Positions 26,267-33,530 of a stretch of DNA of 33,530 nt are shown here, piece after piece. The first letter of the stretch is position 1. Every line of letters begins with the position of its first letter. A model generated the notes under the pieces. The model searched no databases. It was not told the DNA's origin and was given only the letters and a program-made list of their open reading frames with translations. Both the position numbers and the translations under genes were made by a program. Origin of the DNA: Chloroflexi bacterium RBG_13_46_14 (lineage in GTDB: Bacteria; Chloroflexota; Dehalococcoidia; Dehalococcoidales; UBA2162); NCBI GenBank assembly GCA_001796415.1, contig MGML01000186.1:1-33530 (forward strand). Direction: 5' to 3'.

Positions 26267-26294
26267 ATTATAGGCTATTTCACGACTCCCGGAA
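26267..26294 (-). promoter_or_regulatory. Candidate promoter with a perfect TATAAT
   Basis: On the - strand TTCCGG (26294-26289), 16 bases, TATAAT (26272-26267), about 65 bases before the gene at 26202. The -35 box is poor, so the call rests mainly on the -10. Confidence 0.3.
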
Positions 26295-26349
26295 TCAAAG
26301 CCTTCGAAATCATGTGGACTGGTATCTTTCGTTCTACCCTTCTCATACT

Positions 26350-27858
26350 TCAACGGTCTATCCTGATACCGTCCCGCCAGAGGATGTTGCCTTCCGCACT
26401 CAACCGCTGGACATATACCATATCTCCTCGATTACTCTTTTCTCTTAAAGCTACAAAAATAATAGTCCCACCGGAGCCGTCATTGACAGCCCCGGCGAAA
26501 CCTTGAAGCAGAAAATCGGGTGAAGTGAACACTTCTACTCCATTCTCCGTCCACAGTGAATTTCCCCCACTATCGACTCTTTGCGTGAAAACTTTACTTT
26601 GCGTGTAGGCCTTTCCAGGAATCTCGGAGCCCTGCCATTCCGTCCAAGTAACTATTACGCCACCGGTGCCGTCATCCGTTATATAAAGGGCTTGGGATAG
26701 AGGTTTCTCCTCCGTATAGACTAGGGCATCTTCCGGCCAGAGGACGTTCCCGTCCTTATCCAATCTTCGCAGGTAAAGGCTGGAGCTATGATCCTGTGGC
26801 AGTTCACCTGATTGATACCGAGGAATTATAATACCGCCGGATGCATCACTAATAATATTGGTCATGTAGTGATCGGTGAGTAGCGTACTATGCCCGATCT
26901 CGCCGTTATTAAGGATATGATGTATACGGACAGAATTAGACTCGTTAAGGTGGAAAATGATAAATGCACCTCCGAAGCCGTCACTGACTGCGGATTCCGG
27001 GCAATAACCTCTTCCGGAATCAACCTGTACAGCATCCGGCCAGACAAGTTTGCCATTAGCGTCAACACGTTGGGCAAGGGCTCTAAAAGTATTGGTTCCA
27101 GTTTCTTCTTCCCAGTAAATGATAGCTCCTCCCGAACCATCGTCAACCAGACCTTGGTGGCGGCCTTCATAGGTAGGTCGAGGGCGAACAGCAGTACTCT
27201 TTCTTTCTTCCTCGTCAACGTCAGGATACGGAGAAGAAGCAACAATGAGTGTTCCATTCGGATCCCACAGAGGATTGCCATACGGACCAAGTTTTGTAAC
27301 GCGGAGATAATCATCGCTGAGATTACCGTAATAGGGCTTGTAATCATTCCAGGCGATGATAGCCCCGCCAGTCCCATCGGGAATCACCTGGGGCAGAGAG
27401 TAGACCATCGCTCTTTTGATAACACTGGTAAGAATTCCTTTACCCCATAAAAGGTTTCCATCGGCATCTATTCGCTGGGTATATACGGGGGTAGGGTTGT
27501 AATAGTCCGGATCATCCCGGTCATCGAGAAGGTCTCTCCTATCAGCCCACGTCAGGAAAGCTCCTGCCAGTCCGCCAGAAGTTAAGTTAAAACGGGTACC
27601 CTGCCAGCCGCCATCGGGATTTTGGATTACAAATACCCCTCCATTTCTCCAAAGTGTTTGACCTGCCGAGTCGACTCGTTGAGCATAGATACCTTCATTA
27701 TTCTTCCAGGCAATGATCACACCGCCGGCGCCGTCACTTACGGCTAAAATCGTGATATCACCTGTTTCTGCCTGTTGATTCAGAGTGATGCCAACTGAAA
27801 TTACGACAATAGTGATTAAAACTACCAACGTTATGAGCCAGCGTTTTTTGTTACTCAT
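26350..27858 (-). CDS. Membrane-anchored protein with eight DGxGG/LW repeats
   Basis: 502 aa, ATG with AGAGGTAGG upstream. It has a hydrophobic N-terminus (about residues 8-26) without a lipid-carrying Cys, so it is secreted or anchored by the helix. Eight units of the same DGxGG...QRVDxxGxxLW type as in 13485-14978 follow: VSDGAGGVI, LTSGGLAGA (degenerate), IPDGTGGAI, VDDGSGGAI, VSDGFGGAF, ISDASGGII, TDDGTGGVI and VNDGSGGTI. The sequences have diverged but the repeat number is the same, which supports a closed propeller. The last unit ends GNILWRDGIRIDR at the C-terminus. Function unknown. It lies between a truncated and a full copy of the 25666-26202 gene. Confidence 0.8.
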   Translation of the reverse strand: MSNKKRWLITLVVLITIVVISVGITLNQQAETGDITILAVSDGAGGVIIAWKNNEGIYAQRVDSAGQTLWRNGGVFVIQNPDGGWQGTRFNLTSGGLAGAFLTWADRRDLLDDRDDPDYYNPTPVYTQRIDADGNLLWGKGILTSVIKRAMVYSLPQVIPDGTGGAIIAWNDYKPYYGNLSDDYLRVTKLGPYGNPLWDPNGTLIVASSPYPDVDEEERKSTAVRPRPTYEGRHQGLVDDGSGGAIIYWEEETGTNTFRALAQRVDANGKLVWPDAVQVDSGRGYCPESAVSDGFGGAFIIFHLNESNSVRIHHILNNGEIGHSTLLTDHYMTNIISDASGGIIIPRYQSGELPQDHSSSLYLRRLDKDGNVLWPEDALVYTEEKPLSQALYITDDGTGGVIVTWTEWQGSEIPGKAYTQSKVFTQRVDSGGNSLWTENGVEVFTSPDFLLQGFAGAVNDGSGGTIIFVALREKSNRGDMVYVQRLSAEGNILWRDGIRIDR

Positions 27859-27941
27859 CCTACCTCTTCATAGATAATTGCATTTATCTTTGAAATCTTC
27901 GTTTAATAATGTTTCTGTAGCGATATGTTCTTCAATCTGAT

Positions 27942-28109
27942 TTAGTGAAAAGTCCCGTTTTCCGGATTATTGAAATCTACCAGCACCATCGGTTCTTCTT
28001 CCGGTATCTTCACCTTAACTTCTGAATTGAGAACGAACCAGATACCGAATCCCATCAATGCAAGTACCAGTATCATCAGACCTGAATAGAGCCACATTTT
28101 ACCCTTCAT
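27942..28109 (-). pseudogene. Truncated 5' copy of the 25666-26202 gene
   Basis: From ATG 28109 it encodes MKGKMWLYSGLMILVLALMG and continues to NNPENGTFH-stop, 55 residues. Apart from a few substitutions it matches the first 53 residues of the membrane-anchored protein at 25666-26202 (WLYSGLM, GFGIWFVLN, KVKIPEE, VLVDFNNPENGT) and is also very similar at the DNA level. Similarity ends abruptly at ACGGGAC, after which the frame closes. The extracytoplasmic domain is missing, so this is a duplication scar, with the eight-repeat gene between the two copies. A 55-residue membrane peptide could still be expressed. Confidence 0.75.
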
Positions 28110-28259
28110 TATTCTTTCTCTCACTTGTTTCTACCTACGTTTTTTCGCTCAGGTGACGGATACTTATTCATTCTTAATTTTTTATCGCCGGATACCGCCT
28201 TAACCCTTATAACGCATTTCCGGTTAATAAGTTATGCCCGGCAAGTATATATTAGCCGT

Positions 28260-28865
28260 TCATTCCTCTTCGCTTCCTCCCAGGGGTGGTAAGCCTTGTT
28301 CGATTAAATCTTCATTAGTGACCTCTGGGAAGTCGGCGGGATCGTTAACATGAAGTGTGACTGCCCGGCTGCAGGAGCCGACTCCTTCGAAGTCGTACTC
28401 CACCGAAATTAGATATGTTCCTGGATCGACGTTATAAGCTGTTGTTATTAGAATTCTGGACTCGTATTCGCCGTAAGGTTCGACAGTGAGACCGACCATT
28501 ATTTCCTCCATATCGTCTCCCTTCAAAACCGATTCAATCTTGAAGTCCCAGTAGGTCATATACATCGCATGATCCTCTTCTATTTCGATGATACTGTCCG
28601 CCGTACCAACGACGATAATATCCGAGTGGGCGCACATGTTTTCAATGCTGTTATAGGTAAAAGCCCAGCTTGGGTCCGTGCCTTCTCCACTGCGCTGAGG
28701 GGGACCTTCTTCCGTGTCGATTGCTTCTCCCTTTGAATTTGCGTATGATACCATTCCCGCTACCAGTACCGCGCTACGAACCAGCAGCACAAACGCCAGC
28801 AGGTTTACGGACTTCCGCCATTTTCTGATGTCTCCAAATACTTTGCGAAAATTAAAATTAGCCAT
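28260..28865 (-). CDS. Membrane-anchored secreted protein, unknown function
   Basis: 201 aa from ATG 28865. This start is preferred over an in-frame ATG at 29003 because GAGGACGAGG lies just before it and the extra 46 residues look like leader DNA. One N-terminal helix (about residues 21-42, LLAFVLLVRSAVLVAGMVSYA) anchors it. The outside part has the pattern SDIIVVGTADSI, YWDFKIESVLKGD and GTYLISVEYDFEG, a small beta domain seen in several lipoproteins of unknown role. The C-terminus is acidic (GGSEEE). It is the first gene of the long - strand island and is preceded by a strong promoter and a long leader. Confidence 0.75.
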   Translation of the reverse strand: MANFNFRKVFGDIRKWRKSVNLLAFVLLVRSAVLVAGMVSYANSKGEAIDTEEGPPQRSGEGTDPSWAFTYNSIENMCAHSDIIVVGTADSIIEIEEDHAMYMTYWDFKIESVLKGDDMEEIMVGLTVEPYGEYESRILITTAYNVDPGTYLISVEYDFEGVGSCSRAVTLHVNDPADFPEVTNEDLIEQGLPPLGGSEEE

Positions 28866-28899
28866 ATAACCTCGTCCTCTAGAAAAATGCTTCAAATAT

Positions 28900-28929
28900 A
28901 TATACGGACGAGTGAGTAAAGTATCACAA
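28900..28929 (-). promoter_or_regulatory. TTGTGATAC-N14-CGTATAT promoter-like motif, copy 2
   Basis: On the - strand TTGTGATAC (28929-28921) and CGTATAT (28906-28900), 14 bases apart, exactly as at 12786-12815. Both copies also share the three bases TTT after the first block. It ends about 35 bases before the start at 28865. Confidence 0.45.
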
Positions 28930-29093
28930 GAATTATAGCTTTCGTATATGATATATGCATATTGTAAATAATTCGCAATAAAACTTCTACCACATTGTTT
29001 CAATATTACCTAATTACTGTCTCTTCCAGTACAGCAAAAAATTCTACTGTACTTCATGGAACATTAACTTCAAAATTATTTAATAACGGTTGT

Positions 29094-29122
29094 TTAATAT
29101 CCTAAAACCTGCTGAGTGTCAA
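29094..29122 (-). promoter_or_regulatory. Strong sigma-70 promoter at the head of the lipoprotein island
   Basis: On the - strand a perfect TTGACA (29122-29117), 17 bases, TATTAA (29099-29094). It would start transcription near 29087, giving a leader of about 220 bases that contains the hairpin at 29024-29061 and motif copy 2. Confidence 0.6.
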
Positions 29123-29343
29123 TAAACAGTTCTTAGCAACCATAATTGCTTATAAGCCTCATTTTCATACCTATGCCAATTTGGTAAATCGTTGATTCGA
29201 TGATAATGAAAAACCATGAAACAAAGCGAAAATAAGAGCATAGGAGATTAGTGCCGGCTAATAGTTTTCTAGTTAGAATACTTGAATGTCTATTTCACCA
29301 TTCAGGATTTGGAATACGTAATGATGTTTTATGTGAATGTAGA

Positions 29344-31056
29344 CTACACCACCTTAGGCATAAACAGGTAGGAGTCATATCCATCGCCGGTATGGATGAT
29401 ATGATCTCCTTTATTACGGGTTATCGGACCAGGCAGAGTCATGCCACCGGGTGGTCCCTGCCGAAACCGACTCATTACGTTGTATCCGGCTACTATAAGC
29501 CGGAGTTTTTCACCTTTGCGCCAGCGCATTCCCATGGGGCGGATTTCAATATCCACCGGAACTGGCTGACCGGGCGTGAGAAGTTCCTCTCTATCATGTG
29601 GATGATATGGAAACCAGGGAGTCGAGCGTGAAGTATCCAGTTCCCGGTGGGATACCCGTAATCGTCCATCTGGACCTATGAAGCCATATCCTCCCGGTAC
29701 AGGTTTATCATCGGAATCCATTTTTTGCAGCAGCACGAATATATCGGCATCAACTGCGACATCTGTTTCAATCCACAGATGCAGGCTGACATAGCCGGTA
29801 AACTCCGTGTCTTCCTGAAATTCAACAGAAAACGCCACCTCACTCTGATTATTATCGGCTTTATACCGTGCTACTGATTTATTCGGAACCGGGCTGAGTG
29901 AAAGAGAATTCGTGGACGCATCCAGGTAATACTTCTCATACTGCGTTCGGACTAACGGCCATTCTTGTTCAGGTCGGTTAACTGTATCAGTTCCTCCAGG
30001 ATCCAGGGTCGAAAGTCTTACTCTCGGAGTTTTTTCCCAGTTATTTTCTTCACCTTTCAGGAAGTGGTCGAAGAAACGCTGAAGATCCTCTGTATACTCA
30101 TAATAGTCAGGCCATTCGCCGGTGTTATGCACTCGCAGCCATTTTTCATTAGAGGAGATACGCCGAAATGCGTCTATGGTTTGGTGTCCTCCCCAGCTTG
30201 CCACAATATAGGCAGGAACAGTTATCTTCTCAAGCTCAGGGGCTTTATCCTTCCAGTATGCGTTCATCAAAGGGTATTTTTCAGCCATAGCAGCCATGTC
30301 TTCAATGCGGTTCATACCAATCTGAGTGCTGGTGTTAAAGTTATTGAAAGCTGTATCACGAATTCCCCCTCGGAGAACATCGTAGCGATACAGATCGATG
30401 TGCCCTTCCCATGGAGCTATTGCTTTAAGATGCGGAGGATTTTGCACGGCGGTAAACCACTGTACAATCCCAAGCCAGGAATTTCCAGACATGGCAACTT
30501 TTCCATTACACCATTCCTGGGCAGCTGTCCACTGTATGAAGTCATTGCAGTCATTAGCGGATGTGGTACCCCACATGTAGATATCGCCTTCGGAGTAAAA
30601 TGAACCACGGGCATCCACATTGATTACAGCATAGCCATGGTTACACCAGTAGGCAGGATCAGGACCTTCGAATTTCTGAAGACCGGAAACTGCAGCACGA
30701 TCTACACCAGGAGGGGCTGGTTGGGGTACAGCCTTGCCGTAAGGACTCCAGCTTAAGATTGCAGGTATCTTGTCATCACCTTCAGGAAGGAAAACGTCCG
30801 CATATATGGTCGTGCCGTCCCGCATTTTCACCCCGACATCGCTATGCCAGACGATATCACAGGGCAACGTGATACCACCCTCAATACAAGTAGTCCATTT
30901 TTTAAGCGTGGTCGATCCGGGTTTGAATTCTATTTGCGAAGAGGTTTGCAGTTCGATACCCCGGTTTTTCGTATCAAGTGGTTGGGCTTTCCGGAAAGCG
31001 ACTTTGATGCTTTCGTTACCAAACTGAATCGTTTCATAAGTAATTTCTCTCGTCAT
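29344..31056 (-). CDS. CocE/NonD-family hydrolase (X-Pro dipeptidyl-peptidase S15-like)
   Basis: 570 aa. The ATG overlaps the stop of the upstream flavoprotein gene (ATGA). Residues about 70-360 form an alpha/beta-hydrolase domain: VKMRDGTTIYADVFLPEG entry strand, PAILSWSPYGK, GYAVINVDARGSFYSEG, and the nucleophile elbow MSGNSWLG with Ser193. The C-terminal part (about 370-570) is the jelly-roll cap typical of the family, with EDTEFTGYVSLHLWIETDVAVDADIFVLLQKM. Family members hydrolyse esters or amides (cocaine esterase, glutaryl acylase, X-Pro peptidases); the substrate here is unknown. An extra segment of about 60 residues precedes the domain. No signal peptide, so cytoplasmic. It is the last gene of the three-gene operon and presumably works on the same compound as the two redox enzymes. 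Confidence 0.85.
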   Translation of the reverse strand: MTREITYETIQFGNESIKVAFRKAQPLDTKNRGIELQTSSQIEFKPGSTTLKKWTTCIEGGITLPCDIVWHSDVGVKMRDGTTIYADVFLPEGDDKIPAILSWSPYGKAVPQPAPPGVDRAAVSGLQKFEGPDPAYWCNHGYAVINVDARGSFYSEGDIYMWGTTSANDCNDFIQWTAAQEWCNGKVAMSGNSWLGIVQWFTAVQNPPHLKAIAPWEGHIDLYRYDVLRGGIRDTAFNNFNTSTQIGMNRIEDMAAMAEKYPLMNAYWKDKAPELEKITVPAYIVASWGGHQTIDAFRRISSNEKWLRVHNTGEWPDYYEYTEDLQRFFDHFLKGEENNWEKTPRVRLSTLDPGGTDTVNRPEQEWPLVRTQYEKYYLDASTNSLSLSPVPNKSVARYKADNNQSEVAFSVEFQEDTEFTGYVSLHLWIETDVAVDADIFVLLQKMDSDDKPVPGGYGFIGPDGRLRVSHRELDTSRSTPWFPYHPHDREELLTPGQPVPVDIEIRPMGMRWRKGEKLRLIVAGYNVMSRFRQGPPGGMTLPGPITRNKGDHIIHTGDGYDSYLFMPKVV

Positions 31057-32507
31057 TTTTCCTTCACTGTCCTGATATATTCGAGAGCACTTCTTGCCGC
31101 AATACGACCCGTGCTTAAGGAAAATCCCATAGCGTTACCGGGTAATATGTTAGGATATATATCTTTATACAGATTACAGACCATATCCCCTCCAGCGGCA
31201 TAAAGTCCTGGAATCACTGTAAAATCACTGGTGAGAACTTCTGTCCGGTAATTGACCTTTACACCCTCCGGTGTCCCCGCACTGCCCATACTTCTGTTGG
31301 CATAGAATCTCGGGCGTTTTACCGATCTGAGATATCTCGCCTTTTTATTAAAAAGCGTATCACGACCTGTTTCACAGCACCTGTTATATTCCTCTATGGT
31401 CTTTTTCAGCCCTTCTTTGTCGATACCGGTCTTTTCCGCCAGTTCATCGATAGTATCAGCCACAATTACCATGTTGGAACCTTTTTCGACTATCTTGGCT
31501 ATTTCAGCTTCAATCTCTTCCCGGTTTACTGTAGTCGAGGGTGTTCCTGCCTGTGCAATACCGAAACCCATGGGGAATTCAAGACCATTCTTTATAAAAT
31601 AATCTTTCGTGTTTTCATCGAAAATACGAAATGTGCAGCGGTCCTTTTGAAGTGAAACAGCATTTCCTCCAAAAGGAGTTGTAACAGTCACTTCCTCGTT
31701 TACAAACCGCTCACCAAAAAGATTTACCATCAGGTGCGGGTGACCGAAGGATGCTGCCACAGGATTCATCAGGTTAGCGGCTGAAGCCCTGTGTTCTCCA
31801 CCGAATGGCGGCGGCATGGTGCCTTCGGTGGTTTCTGCCCCGACCTCTTTCGCCATCCTTATCCCTTCCCCGATCAGACCCGGAATACCGAATGGAGCCC
31901 GGTGATGTCCTCCGAAGCCGCCGGTGGCCAGAATGACCGCCTTGCAGTTGACCCGAACGATTTCTCCTTCACTGTCTTCGGCTTCAACTCCGGTGATTCG
32001 ACCATCTTCCTTTATAAGTTTTTTTGCCGGTGTCTTGAGCAGTATCTGAACCCCAAGTACTCTGGCTTTTTCTTCGAGTTTACGCATCATCGTCGCAGCA
32101 CCTCCCAGGCCTGGCTGAGGAGGATCCGGTTTGACGATATGTGCCGTATAGTACCCACCTGGGCCGTGAGACGTCAGGTCGGTAAATTCCACTCCCATGT
32201 CCTCAAACCATTCCATTGTTTCAGTAGACATGTCTATCAGTGTTTTTATGAGACGGGCATCCACCGACCACTGCATGAAATCCATATATGCCCGGAAAGC
32301 TTCTTCTTTGGTTAACGAGTATTGCTTGATTCGCTGGAGTTTGCTTTCGACACAAAATAGTTGATTTGCCCTGAGAGCCGTACCTCCGGTGTGATTAGTT
32401 TTTTCAAGAGCGATGACGCTCGCTCCACCTTCAGCAGCCGTAACCGCTGCTGCCAGCCCGGCTGTCCCTGCAGAGAGAACCGCTATATCCGATTGATACT
32501 GTTTCAT
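31053..32507 (-). CDS. FAD-dependent oxidoreductase (fumarate reductase/3-ketosteroid dehydrogenase-like flavoprotein)
   Basis: 484 aa, start overlapping the upstream stop by four bases (ATGA), with GGAGGA upstream. The N-terminal Rossmann site reads IAVLSAGTAGLAAAVTAAEGG; the first Gly of GxGxxG is Ser here, unlike most relatives. Then LEKTNHTGGTA, VILATGGFGGH (second FAD signature, about 190-200) and the C-terminal LYAAGGDMVCNLYKDIYPNI plus NAMGFSLSTGRIAA that closes the FAD site. The layout is that of the soluble fumarate-reductase/KstD-like family (FAD_binding_2), which adds or removes hydrogen across a C=C bond. No twin-arginine signal or heme domain. Electrons could come from the flavoprotein encoded upstream. 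Physiological substrate unknown. Confidence 0.88.
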   Translation of the reverse strand: MKQYQSDIAVLSAGTAGLAAAVTAAEGGASVIALEKTNHTGGTALRANQLFCVESKLQRIKQYSLTKEEAFRAYMDFMQWSVDARLIKTLIDMSTETMEWFEDMGVEFTDLTSHGPGGYYTAHIVKPDPPQPGLGGAATMMRKLEEKARVLGVQILLKTPAKKLIKEDGRITGVEAEDSEGEIVRVNCKAVILATGGFGGHHRAPFGIPGLIGEGIRMAKEVGAETTEGTMPPPFGGEHRASAANLMNPVAASFGHPHLMVNLFGERFVNEEVTVTTPFGGNAVSLQKDRCTFRIFDENTKDYFIKNGLEFPMGFGIAQAGTPSTTVNREEIEAEIAKIVEKGSNMVIVADTIDELAEKTGIDKEGLKKTIEEYNRCCETGRDTLFNKKARYLRSVKRPRFYANRSMGSAGTPEGVKVNYRTEVLTSDFTVIPGLYAAGGDMVCNLYKDIYPNILPGNAMGFSLSTGRIAARSALEYIRTVKEK

Positions 32508-33418
32508 TTCGATCCTCCTTTTCTTTCAGGTTTTAGGTATCTGCCCCAGGCGTTATACTGTTTTATTTTTTCCTGAGTTTCCGGCATCTCAAGTTGAGGT
32601 CCTTCTTCGGTACGATGTCTCATAATCCACTCCATGTGGTGTTTCTGTTTAGGGGCTGAAAACCGGGGTTCTTGAATGTCATCTTCATTCCAGGTTACCT
32701 GGTACTTACCACCTTCATAAGACACCTGCCCGTGTACCTGGCAGGTGGGGCACATTATATCGGGAAGTCCTTTCTCAAGATAGAAAACGTTACAGTGACA
32801 GACCGGACATGATATGGGAGAGTCATCTCCTGCATATTTAACTTCCTTAAAAGGTAAAGACATCGCCTTAACAAGGTTGTGTCCGAGGTGGCGGCTTCTC
32901 TCTATTGCCCACTCGTTATCGGGGGTCAACGCGGCACCTCTGTCAGCACAATGGTTTATCTGAACCTGGTCGACGATGGTTGAAAAATGCTGTATCAATA
33001 GATGGATGGTAGGGAGTCCAAGGCTCGTCCACCCGTCATAACCCGAACCACCTACCGAAATGGCGGCACATAATTTTCTCCGTTCATGGACGATTGGGTT
33101 TCGCATGAAAAAGTGATTGATTTTCTCACTCGCACAGATCAATGAACCCGGTGCCCTGAGATGATATACCGGAACAGCGACGATCAGGGCAGACTCACCG
33201 AGCATGATATTTTCAAAAAGCCAGTCGGTATCATCATGAGGACATGTCTGGTTACTGAAACAGGCTCCGCAACTGGTGCAGGGCAGTATCTTCATGTCCA
33301 TAGCCCGGATTATTTCCGACTCAACTCCATCTTCTTCAGCAGCCATCAGCGCCGCCTTTAAAAATGCTTCACAATTACTATTTTTTCTTCCGAAAGAAAG
33401 TCCTATGATTTTACCCAT
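32504..33418 (-). CDS. Flavodoxin-fold NAD(P)H-dependent FMN reductase/iron-sulfur flavoprotein with zinc ribbon
   Basis: 304 aa, ATG with AAGGAG nine bases upstream. Residues 1-180 have the NADPH-dependent FMN reductase fold: IIGLSFGRKNSNCEAFLKAAL (phosphate-binding loop), VPVYHLRAPGSLICASEKIN and the AAISVGGSGYDGW segment. CTSCGACFSNQTC (about 47-59) carries four Cys of the kind that bind an iron-sulfur cluster in such flavoproteins. A C-terminal zinc-ribbon or rubredoxin-like module (CPVCHCN and CPTCQVHG, about 206-236) is less usual. It may shuttle electrons to the flavoprotein next door. It is the first gene of a three-gene operon, each pair overlapping by four bases, and has a promoter immediately upstream. 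Confidence 0.85.
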   Translation of the reverse strand: MGKIIGLSFGRKNSNCEAFLKAALMAAEEDGVESEIIRAMDMKILPCTSCGACFSNQTCPHDDTDWLFENIMLGESALIVAVPVYHLRAPGSLICASEKINHFFMRNPIVHERRKLCAAISVGGSGYDGWTSLGLPTIHLLIQHFSTIVDQVQINHCADRGAALTPDNEWAIERSRHLGHNLVKAMSLPFKEVKYAGDDSPISCPVCHCNVFYLEKGLPDIMCPTCQVHGQVSYEGGKYQVTWNEDDIQEPRFSAPKQKHHMEWIMRHRTEEGPQLEMPETQEKIKQYNAWGRYLKPERKGGSK

Positions 33419-33484
33419 TTCTTTTCTCCTTATGCTGTTATCATGCGTATCACAAGTTAGCTTATTTACTACATTTATCTCACA

Positions 33485-33513
33485 ATATTAAGGTAATTCC
33501 ACACCCTGCGCAA
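33485..33513 (-). promoter_or_regulatory. Sigma-70 promoter for the flavoprotein-hydrolase operon
   Basis: On the - strand TTGCGC (33513-33508), exactly 17 bases, TAATAT (33490-33485). The start would fall near 33478, about 60 bases before the ATG at 33418. A lone TTGTGATAC (33455-33447) lies in the leader, without the partner block seen at the other two copies. Confidence 0.5.
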
Positions 33514-33530
33514 TAAGTCTCTTTTGCAGT

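Larger units (their letters stand above)
28866..29343. other. 478-base intergenic region with promoter, hairpin and motif
   Basis: No gene found; the + strand ORF starting at 29251 is a shadow of the hydrolase gene. It holds the promoter at 29094-29122, a hairpin at 29024-29061 (AGTACAG/CTGTACT, loop of 12, plus outer TTCC/GGAA) and the TTGTGATAC motif at 28900-28929. The rest is AT-rich. No clear terminator for the hydrolase operon is visible. Confidence 0.55.

Noticed and set aside
29251..29631. 126-codon + strand ORF
   Set aside because: Mostly antisense of the CocE-type hydrolase, with no family pattern.

Overview
The window reads as bacterial chromosome, most likely from the Chloroflexota (Dehalococcoidia-like). 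The basis is an inference from gene content: a family 5 solute-binding lipoprotein, a fused peptide-type permease, CocE/NonD-type hydrolase and flavoenzymes, and many secreted lipoproteins with InlB-type, LRR, LVIVD and META-like domains. There is no rRNA or ribosomal protein gene to confirm this. I see no tRNA, rRNA, CRISPR array, transposase or phage gene.

Layout. 1-3.8 kb (+ strand): a small GIY-YIG-like protein, a four-helix membrane protein, then a family 5 substrate-binding lipoprotein whose upstream region can fold like a riboswitch. 3.9-5.7 kb is a gene graveyard: a truncated retropepsin-like protease ORF beginning inside a perfect 24-bp palindrome, a small XRE regulator, the 3' stub of an InlB-repeat surface protein, and about 750 bp of G-run-rich DNA with no convincing gene. 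From 5.7 kb to the end every gene is on the - strand.

5.7-7.7 kb: one ORF fuses the two membrane subunits (DppB-like and DppC-like) of a peptide-type ABC transporter. It is preceded by a consensus promoter, an 11-codon leader ORF and a terminator-like hairpin, which together look like an attenuator. 7.9-28.9 kb is a roughly 21-kb surface-lipoprotein island: 13 lipobox proteins (two broken by in-frame TAA codons) plus three membrane-anchored ones and a truncated duplicate. They carry LRR, TolB-like propeller, LVIVD, META-like and an unusual eight-copy DGxGG repeat. Several are paralogues, so the island has grown by duplication. Inside it sits a LuxE-LuxC fatty-acid reductase pair, translationally coupled to a lipoprotein, with luxE frameshifted. 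29.3-33.4 kb: a tightly coupled three-gene catabolic operon (iron-sulfur flavoprotein/FMN reductase, FAD-dependent fumarate-reductase-like oxidoreductase, CocE/NonD hydrolase) with its own promoter.

How it fits together. The substrate-binding protein and the permease could be parts of one transporter, although no ATPase gene is in the window. The lipoprotein island probably displays protein-binding scaffolds on the outer face of the membrane. Four lesions (two in-frame stops, two single-base frame breaks at or next to short homopolymers) point either to decay or phase variation, or to assembly errors; raw reads would decide which.
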